Of a stretch of 64,000 nt of DNA, positions 56,401-64,000 are shown piece by piece. How positions within the stretch are numbered: the stretch's first letter is position 1; every line of letters begins with the position of its first letter. The DNA is from Zygnema cylindricum (lineage: Eukaryota > Streptophyta > Zygnematophyceae > Zygnematales > Zygnemataceae), in assembly GCA_037447655.1 (NCBI GenBank), contig JBBHKE010000165.1, positions 82,001 to 146,000 on the forward strand, given 5' to 3'. Under the pieces are notes generated by a model. The model made no database searches and was not told where the DNA came from. It worked only from the letters and a program-made list of their open reading frames with translations. A program made the position numbers and the translations under genes.

Positions 56401-59400
56401 CTATAGATATTGACAAGATCGCAATATCGATGCCAATACATCGCGAAAATCGCCGGTATCGGTTATCAGCTCGGTATATCAATTATCCGCACGATATAGC
56501 AATTATTAAGGACTGAAAAAAAAGTACACGGTGATTGTCGGCAAATCCTGATCGTTGTACAAAACTAATTCATAAACCACAGTAATAACAATAAGCGGAT
56601 GTTACTAAAAAGACAATTGGTCTTTTTCTCAGAAGCTATTCTTTGACAACTCAAGAAGAGGATCTTTTTCTTGAAAGGTTTTTCTTCGATTCCAGATAAA
56701 AATAGTTACATCCAAGAAGCATCTCAGCTTATTCCAGGAATCCGAATTACTATAAAGTAAAAAACCCAGACTATGACAATCCAAAAAACTAGACCCCATG
56801 TTTTTAGACCCCGTTTCTCAACTAAAGAAGAACACACTAAGAAAGGAGAGTTTTTAAACTGACCGATTGAAAAGTTCGGTGTTCACAATTCCAGGGTGCA
56901 CAGAATTGACTGTAATGCTTTCTCCAATTCGTCGATTCATTTCAACAGTAAACAGAACCTGAAATCCAAAAATATCATCAAATATGATATCAAATTAAAT
57001 ATCAAATCAAAACAAACAATTGTACTAGACATGATATCACTTATTACATATAACTACATCAAATAAACAAAAGATAATATTGAAATGCAATACCAACTAA
57101 AAGATGATAGTTATATCAAACATAACACATTACGAAACAAAATATTTGTAGCGAACATAATTTCAGGTAAAACATAAAAATAATATCAAATCATCATACA
57201 TAAACATCAATCAAAATACTAACTATGTCAACTTTCGTTGGTTCATTCCAACGGTAAACAGAACCGGAAATCCAAATAAATCATCAAACATCATGTCAAT
57301 ATATACATAATAATTTCAAATAAAATATCAAATTAAGATATTTCCTCTTTCCCGAACTTGTCCCCAACAACCGAAACGTTTGAAAATGTTGATTAGAGTG
57401 GAACTGTATTTTTTTTCTTTTAAAAAGCCCAAAAAAAAATCTTACCTGACCTAACTTGGAGTAACGATACGCCTGAAACGCATTATACTCCTCTGGTTTG
57501 CATCTTGCAATATTATTAAATTCCCCCTGAAGTCATTAAAACAAAAACAAATAAAAGTAAACTCCCATGTAGCCATAACTGAAAACCGTAAAACTGGAAA
57601 ACTTGATTCGTTGAAAATACCTTTTTGAACAGTTCTGACGTTTCTGTCCTATTTGCCTCACTTTAGACGAGCTCTAAGGTCAATTTTCAGCGGTGTTAAT
57701 AAAAAGGAGAAAGAAAGACAAAAACGAAAGAAATGTAAATAAACATATGCTGTTAGGGGTTTCTTTCTTTATTCAGGAAATTCACAGAAAAACAGATGTT
57801 TCGAGGAATGAAAACATTCCTTCAGAAAATGGCTTTTTCTTTGGGTATTTAAACTTACCTTTGAAACTGCGACATTTTCGCTTGCGAGAGAGGAGACATG
57901 GATGACTTTTGGGCTTTCGGATGTGGCTTGCATCACGGGCGCTAAAAGACGAGTAAGGAGGTAGTGGGAAAGGTAGTTCACCTGCCAAAGCGAAGAAAGA
58001 AAATCAAAAATTAACTGATTCGGACATTGACACACTTCACGTTCCCATTTTACCCTTTGATATTACGAGTTTTGCTAACAAATCACGACTGCATGGAACA
58101 GCTCTCGCTCTCTCTCTCTCTGCTTCCTCCTAACCCCAGCTTCCCTCCTCCTTTTCCTCCCTCTCCCCTCCTCCCTTCCTCCCTCTTTCACTATCTCTCC
58201 CTGTGTAACCTTCTCAGGAAATATAAAGTGAATTGTCAACAACTATTGAGTTTCTCCAAAAGCATAAATTGAGGTAGAAACAGCGGTTACCACAGAACCT
58301 TCATCAAAATTAAAAAAGGGATACAATTACAAATAACACATTATGGGATCTAGACTTGACTTGTTCTTTGGAGAACAAAGAGCTTCAAAATGGCTTTCTC
58401 CCAAAGTCCAACTCAATTAAAGCTGCCATTCAAATCTTACGATTATGCTTTTTGTAGAGAGGAAATACCTGAAACTGCAATGCAAATCTTTAAAATACCT
58501 GAAAATGCGATTCAAATCTTAAGACATTGTGTTTTTGGTAGAAGAACAAAACCTGAAACTGTGATTAAAATCTTACCATTATATTTTTGTTACAGGGACA
58601 ATACCTGAGACCAATATTGTAATCTTAGGATTATGCTTTTGGTAGAGGGAAAATACCTGAAACTGCGATTCAAATCCATCCGGAGTGTAGTTATGAGGGG
58701 GCACCATAATACCCGCATTGTTAATAAGACAGTCAAGATTTCCATGACGTTCCTTAAATGAATCCACAAATTCTCTGCCACGTCAAAAAAAAAATGAGAG
58801 TCAAAAATCTGGAATAGAGGGAAAAAATAACCATAAATTGGTTTAAATACTAGGCAAGTCACTCATTAAAGAAGTCATCATAACACACAAATAAAACACA
58901 TGACAGCGTATCATAAAACTCACGATATATTTCCATACACAAAAAAATTGTACCGTGTCACATTACACAAGAGTACACCGTGAATCATGATTAGTGTTAA
59001 TAACACTAATTCCATTCCGTCTTTTTGGCCCTCTGAACACAACAGTGTTATTAATACTATTTTTTTTCCTTTACGCTAATTTTTTTTGCAGCTCAAAACC
59101 GTCCAAATAGAATTATTAACACTAAAACAGTCCTTGTGCTGATAATTTCTTTACTCTAGTAGCGATTCACGGTGTCGTGTTCTGTAAATGTTTTTTTGCG
59201 ATACAGGAAATGTATCGCGATACTCGATACACAATACAACATAAAGCACTCGTATTCTGGGCTTTTCCAATTTAGCCTGTTTACAGTAAACATTACACAT
59301 GTACACTTCAAAACTTACTGATTGAAATTCCGTCAAATTCAACGGGCACTGACATTGTGGCTATGATGTATATACAGTCTTTTATCTATAGTAACCCATT

Positions 59401-60551
59401 TCTTGAAGCTCTTCGTATGTATTTTTCCACACAGCAGTGTATGATTGTATCTGATATCGAGGATCTTTTTTGACCCTGTACAACGCTTCCAGAGTTTCAC
59501 TCCTTTCTTTTCTCTTCTACTAAAAACAACGCAATTTGATCAACCATTGAGTCTCCCTTCCCTCAAACTAAAACAACCTTTCAACCAAAATTCAGTCTGC
59601 AATTCCATTAAAAATCCACAAACTTTAAACTCACCCATGCAAATCCAGACATCATGCGACTAGTCAAATCTAAACCATCAAAACCAACGATAACCAACCC
59701 AAACTTTAAAAATCCAGATCATACAACTCCCACTGATTCCCTCGAGTTCTCCAGACCTCACTGAAGATAGCTGAGAGAGGTCCAATGCAGCAAACTCAGC
59801 CACTCCCGGCCCTCCCTGAGCTTTAACTTCTCGCCAAACCTTTTCCTCAGCTGCCTTTCCTTTCTTCTCTGACCGGCAGGCCATGATGACTTTCGCTCCG
59901 CGCAGAGCCAGCTCTTTGGCAATGATGACACCCATACCTGAACGGAATTTGATGCATAAGAGAGACAGAGGGAGATTAGGAGAGAGAGAAAAAGGGAGGG
60001 AGGGAGGGAGGGAGAGGGGGAGGGGGAGGAGGGAAGGAAGGGAGGGAGGGAGGGAGAGAGGGAGATGGAGACGGAGGGAGCGAGGGAGGGAGGGAGGGAG
60101 GGAGGGAGGGAGGGAGGGAGCGTGGGAGGAAGAATCTGTCAGCATCACTCCATATTTCAAGTCCAAGCTCACCTGTATTGGCTCCAGTAACAATCACGGT
60201 TTTCCCCTCCATGTCAATCTTGCCATCTTCACCAACTGCTGCCATAACTGGAACTGAACCGTTCGACCGAACTGAAAATGGCGCCTGCTCTGAAACAAAA
60301 CGTCTTCTTCCTCGAAATCCTACCGATCTTGAAAAGAACAATGGCTTCACTTTTGCCGCCTCAGGACTTCCTTCTTCATGTCCTTTCCTGTTTTCCCGGA
60401 AGAGCATGCCATAACTGAAATCAGAAGCTTCACATGTACCCGGCAGTTTTACTGAAAATTGTTTTCTCTCCGTTACAGGAAATGTAGAAATTTTAACCTT
60501 GAAAGAGGCGTGAAAACGACAGGCAGCGCCCTGAGAGAGCAAGAGAGCCAT
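53452..60551 (-). CDS. Plastid-targeted short-chain dehydrogenase/reductase, retinol-dehydrogenase-like
   Basis: NAD(P)H-dependent oxidoreductase of the classical SDR fold; substrate not identifiable. Nine exons join in phase to 421 residues: 60551-60173, 59937-59757, 58774-58657, 57981-57859, 57526-57446, 56958-56864, 55586-55466, 55230-55173, 53561-53452. The first 100 residues are rich in Ser, Arg and Lys, lack acidic runs, and end VPVMAA, as in a chloroplast transit peptide. The cofactor loop is TGANTGMG (122-129), NNAG at 205-208, catalytic Ser in VIHVSS (about 256), YRYSK (Y287, K291), then VHPGIVNTEL and TPEKGAST near the C-terminus. It resembles the family that includes protochlorophyllide reductase, TIC32 and WW-domain oxidoreductases, but the RDH-like VNYLSHYLLTRLL argues against POR itself. 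Introns carry a MITE, a LINE tail and long purine tracts. Confidence 0.9.
54156..54345 (+). mobile_element. (TA)n and truncated LINE 3' tail in intron 8 of the dehydrogenase gene
   Basis: A (TA) run at about 54156-54178 is followed by LINE tail sequence ending CCTTTTGTTCCCATGGACTC, GATGGTTTACCATCGCGC, T6, AATAAAG. It lies antisense to the host gene and has an intact hairpin (GATGGT/ACCATC). Confidence 0.7.
55600..55880 (+). repeat. GAGAGG purine tract in intron 7
   Basis: About 280 bases composed almost wholly of A and G (GAGAGG, GGAGAG units). On the gene's strand this is a pyrimidine tract lying directly before the acceptor of exon 7 (55586). Open frames over it are serine/leucine/proline artefacts. 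Confidence 0.95.
58973..59175. mobile_element. MITE of the GTACACCG family, 203 bp, in intron 2 of the dehydrogenase gene
   Basis: Left GTACACCGTGAATCATGATTAGTG, right CTAGTAGCGATTCACGGTGT. Non-coding interior with AATAACACTAATT and GCTCAAAACCGTCC blocks. Confidence 0.8.
59990..60125 (+). repeat. GGGA repeat tract in intron 1 of the dehydrogenase gene
   Basis: Runs of GGGAGGGAGGGAG, with GGAGACGGAGG interruptions. The plus strand has many G3 runs spaced by single A, a classic G-quadruplex pattern; the gene's sense strand is the C-rich one. Confidence 0.95.
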
Positions 60552-60617
60552 GGAGTTCTCTTGTCAGTAAGAAAAGTTCGTAAGAATTTTCACTATATGT
60601 AACTATGTACGATTGTG

Positions 60618-60735
60618 CGCATTATTTTATAATGTGCGAAAATCGGTGCGCAGAATACGAATGATTACGGTATCACATTATTTTATAATGTGCGGAAATC
60701 CGTGCGCAGAATACGAATGATTACGGTATCCTCTC
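60618..60735 (+). repeat. 56-bp tandem repeat, two copies
   Basis: CATTATTTTATAATGTGCG ... GTGCGCAGAATACGAATGATTACGGTAT starts at 60620 and 60676. Each copy contains the palindrome ATTATTTTATAAT. It lies just upstream of the dehydrogenase start codon. Confidence 0.9.
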
Positions 60736-60978
60736 TTGTAAGAGGTCGCAAAAGTCAAAAAAAATCATACCCGAAACCAACCGTTTTTTTTTTTTCAAAA
60801 TCTGATTAACCGACGCCCGACCGAGTTTTGTCACGCTCCAAAAATTTTAACCGTTAACCGACCGTCGTTTACGAAAAAAAAAATTAACCGAATCTTGATT
60901 TTTCGCGACTAACCGTGCTCGCCCGTAACCGAAAAAATACAAAATTAATCAATGTACGACGGAATAAGCCAATAATTA

Positions 60979-61335
60979 CGATTTGTCGCGTTCCCTAAGA
61001 TTTGCGAAATGAATAGTGACTACCGTGTCAGATTTGCGACGCTTTGTCGCGTTCCTTAAGATTTGCAAAATGAATAGTGCACTACCGTGTCAGATTTGCG
61101 ACGCTTTGTCGCGTTGCCTAAGATTTGCGAAATGAATAGTGACTACCGTGTCAGATTTGCGACGCTTTGTCGCGTTGCCTAAGATTTGTGAAATGAATAT
61201 TGACTACCGTGTCAGATTTGCGACGCTTTGTCGCGTTCCCTAAGATTTGCGAAATGAATAGTGTACTACCGTGTCAGATTTGCGACGCTTTGTCGCGTTC
61301 CCTAAGATTTGCGAAATGAATAGTGTACTACACCG
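60979..61335 (+). repeat. 61-bp minisatellite, about six copies
   Basis: The unit reads TTTGTCGCGTTCCCTAAG, ATTTGCGAAATGAATAGTG, ACTACCGTGTCAGATTTGCGACGC. The last copy runs into TACACCGTCAATCGCTATTAG, a GTACACCG-family end. Confidence 0.9.
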
Positions 61336-62538
61336 TCAATCGCTATTAGAGTAAAGGAATAAATAGCGTAAAAAAAAAATTAGTGTTATTAACACTAATC
61401 GGGAATTATTTTTTTTTGAAAAAAAATATATATACTAATTAATCCCTAACTGTAAAAAAAAGCAAAAAATTTCACGGGGGTAAATATCCATACGATCTTC
61501 CGTACTATCTTCCGTACTATGGTTGTACGGAAACCCATTTTTTTGCGATATATATCGCGATAATCTATGTTGGTCCCGGTACGATATATCGAGGAATCTG
61601 CTCGATCGATATTCGATATATCGAATATCGCAATTATCGCGATATGAATTTACCCGATACCCAACACTACTGTACTGTCAAGAGCCAAAGCCACAACTAT
61701 ATATCTGAAAATAGTGTGGATAATACCCTGTTGTAAGGACCAATTCACTTTATGATGATATAAGAACGGGAAAAATAAATATGTAAACCATGAGACCATC
61801 ATCAACCTATGTTCAAAAATTATTTTAATACGATAAGAATATAGTATTTTATAAAAACTAATTATATGGTGGGGAGGCTATTGCCTTCCTTATTTTGCTA
61901 TTTTCGCCTTCCTTATTGTGCAACTCAACCCTGTTACTATTTTTTTCATTTTGCGACCAATACAATATGGGTCTTAAGGCCATATTGTATGTTTTGCATA
62001 CAATAGGCATATTGTATGGGCCTACTTTCACCTACTTTTGAACTGAACTATGAGGTGTACGTTTCATTAACAAAACCATTCTGATTTTTATTCGACCATT
62101 TTTCGCAATTCTCAGAAAAAATGACTGTTGGTTTCTGTCCTATTCGTGGTACACTCGGTCTGTCGTAACTTCCTTTACGGCACAAACGTATTTAACGCTT
62201 TCATTTCGAGCAGAAAATAAAATATGACAACGTAGACTATAGAATACGATAGTATTTTAAAACTTATAATCTTCAACTTTCCTACTTATGATTCCATTTC
62301 TGAATCATTATTTCTTCCTCTCTCTTTCCCTTTCCATTCAAGTTACGAATGTGTCATCTCCAACAATATTTTATTCTCCGCTGCGATGTCGCTAGATCTG
62401 CCTAACAAAATACAAATATTTCACATCAGAAACCTAATTTATCAAACTAAGAAGCTGGAAACTTAGCAACTTTTGTTTTTGTTTTCATCCATTTAGTCTT
62501 CCTGGTAGACCAGTCAGTGCAATACAACACAGTAGACC
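61336..62538. other. Intergenic DNA upstream of the COG5-like gene
   Basis: Holds a left MITE end (61326-61350), palindromic ATATCG-rich sequence (61535-61670) ending CCGATACCCAACACTA, which resembles a hAT-type terminus, and the second 122-bp dispersed repeat (61917-62039). No gene. Confidence 0.5.
61917..62039 (+). repeat. 122-bp dispersed repeat, copy 2
   Basis: Nearly the same as 22203-22324; both begin TGTGCAACTCAACC and end CTACTTTCACCTACTTT. It lies about 500 bases upstream of the COG5-like ATG. Confidence 0.85.
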
Positions 62539-62814
62539 ATGGCGACATCTATCAGTTCTCCGAGAACACCAAAAACCCCTCGACGAGTAAGTTTTTCCAG
62601 TAGATCGGACGAGTTAGCGCGCTCCATCACCGTCGGATCTGTAGGCCGCAGCTCCAGCTTGCGCCATGTGTCATATGCTGAGTCGGAAGTTTCTGAAGCT
62701 GCCACCGAGGCTGCTGAGCTGGCGTCAAAAGCAGCATTAGAAGAGATTGAACGAGACGAAGTCTTTTCAAAATTTCTCGCCGAGGATTTTAATGCCACAG
62801 CATTTGCCAGCCAG
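62539..62814 (+). CDS. COG5: First exon of a probable COG5 (conserved oligomeric Golgi complex subunit 5)
   Basis: 92 codons from ATG at 62539 to a donor at CAG|GTGGGA. The first 60 residues are Ser/Arg/Pro-rich (SSPRTPKTPRR). They lead into an Ala/Glu helix and the segment RDEVFSKFLAEDFNATAFASQ. COG5 proteins begin with a comparable D-x-x-F--FL---F----F-S stretch after a low-complexity leader, which is the basis of the call. COG5 belongs to the COG tethering complex for retrograde vesicles at the Golgi. The remaining exons are beyond the window or were not recognised, so other vesicle-tether subunits cannot be excluded. Confidence 0.45.
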
Positions 62815-63270
62815 GTGGGATAGAAGGAAAATAATGACTTGTTTCCTTGCAAATCTGTGAAATTTGTGTCAAACTCTTTCAAACGTTGCGTTTACTAAAC
62901 TTTTTGAATGTGGAATGGCCTTCAAAACCACAAAAAATCAAATGTAGGTTTCGAGAATCAGTAGAAATGGTGAGAGTTCCAAGGGAATCTTAAGAAACCT
63001 TCATTAATTGTTCAATGGTTTGCAAACTTTTTGCAAACCTTGAATTTTACTACAGAAACCATTCATGGCTTGAAACAACTGATATTGTTGGAACTCTCTA
63101 GGGAAACTCCTATGGACTTCTACCAAACTCTAGAAAACAAATGAAAATCCTAGAAAACAAATGTAAAACTGATGACGAGGTCTTTTGTTTTTGCTTTTAG
63201 TTTAGAGTTGCTTGTAGAGGTTTTGTTATGCTTCCTGGACATCATAGCCTAGCAGCTGCTGACACTTATT

Positions 63271-63449
63271 ACACTATGAATCCTCATTAGCGTTAAGTAA
63301 TATATAGCATGGGATTTATTTTAGTGTTTTAATTCTAATGTGGTCCAAGCGACATGTTCGATTTTCAAAAAGTTAGTGGTAAAAAAAGACATCAGGGTCC
63401 AGAAAAACCCGAACTAGTATTATCAACGCTAGTAGCGATTCACAGTGTA
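63271..63449. mobile_element. MITE of the GTACACCG family, 179 bp
   Basis: Left TACACTATGAATCCTCATTAGCG, right CGCTAGTAGCGATTCACAGTGTA. It lies in the first intron of the COG5-like gene. Confidence 0.7.
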
Positions 63450-63732
63450 ACACGTTCCCTCCAAGAAGTGTGATTTGAAATATATTTGGTGGTAGTTGAA
63501 CATTTTGTGTTCCGAACTTATATCACTGCTCAGTAGTCTCAAATAATAGATGAACCTGGAATGTACTGGCCAATGTGTTTGTTTTGTAGCTTGTCTTGCC
63601 TAATGTGCCGCTATGTGTATCAGTGTGTTATTTATTAATATGTTTTATAATAACTACAGCGTTGTGTAGTGTGAAAGCATGCAAGCAAGTCCAAGCTAGT
63701 CCAAGCATGCAAGCAAGTGCATGATGCACAAG

Positions 63733-63829
63733 CACATGTGCATGCTAGTGCACATGTGCATGCTAGTGCACATGTGCATGCTAGTGCACATGTGCAAGCT
63801 GATGTGCTTTGTGTGTGTGTGTGTGTGCT
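63733..63829 (+). repeat. 18-bp palindromic minisatellite and (GT)n
   Basis: CACATGTGCATGCTAGTG occurs three times and a fourth, altered time. CACATGTG and GCATGC are self-complementary. A (GT) run follows at 63811-63827. Intronic. Confidence 0.9.
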
Positions 63830-64000
63830 TGATGCATGTCCAAGCTAGTTTTTTTGAAATCCGTTTGGTCCACATTAGTATACAGAGCAAAAGTTCCATC
63901 TAATGAAAGTTGTGGTTCATGATAGTGATGATGAGCAGCATACAACTTTAGATCATTTTGCAGTTTCACGTTCATGAGAAACTATGCGAAAACATGTTAC

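Noticed and set aside
60979-61335. CRISPR-like array
   Set aside because: The repeated unit is continuous at 61 bp with no unique spacers, in a eukaryotic context.

Overview
This is a nuclear window from a eukaryote of the green lineage, most likely a streptophyte (charophyte-type) alga. That assignment is inference. It rests on plant-type gene families (an RHD3/SEY1 ER-shaping GTPase, a dehydrogenase with a plastid-type leader, an F-box protein, a probable COG5 start), many short exons in long AT-rich introns with GT..AG borders, and a Ty3/gypsy element that carries its own cytosine-DNA methyltransferase. I recall such an element being reported from charophytes and dinoflagellates. No bacterial features, CRISPR array or rRNA were seen. 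Ten Ns mark an assembly gap at 20224-20233.

Layout. 1-4.7 kb is AT-rich, repeat-derived DNA with a decayed Ty3 RNase H fragment. 4738-7056 (+) is a three-exon gene for a small single-pass membrane protein. 8.4-12.0 kb (-) is a nearly complete non-LTR retrotransposon (zinc finger, reverse transcriptase, CCHC plus restriction-like endonuclease) split by one frameshift. 12.2-25 kb is a gene desert of tandem repeats, MITEs, truncated LINE tails, hAT-like elements and a GCR1_C-like fragment. About 25.2-34.5 kb (+) is the Ty3/gypsy element, with gag, protease, DNMT, RT, RNase H and integrase, then a PHD finger read in another frame. Its frames are interrupted, so it is a fossil.

38067-44057 (-) is a 15-exon RHD3-like GTPase whose exons join in phase into 495 residues. 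47.6-49.8 kb (-) holds a single-exon F-box/LRR-like gene and two possible exons of an unrecognised product. 50.3-52.1 kb is a nested pair of transposable elements, one of them made of interlocked inverted repeats. 53452-60551 (-) is a nine-exon short-chain dehydrogenase gene that joins in phase into 421 residues. 62539 (+) begins a gene whose first exon resembles COG5; the gene runs off the window.

The host genes show no operon-like relation to one another. What links the window is transposons landing in introns and flanks. One terminal signature (GTACACCG...ATCG.TATTAG) recurs at the ends of many short elements, and one 3' hairpin tail recurs at eight LINE ends. The most notable system is the Ty3/gypsy element that combines a DNA methyltransferase (a chromatin writer) with an integrase-linked PHD finger (a chromatin reader).
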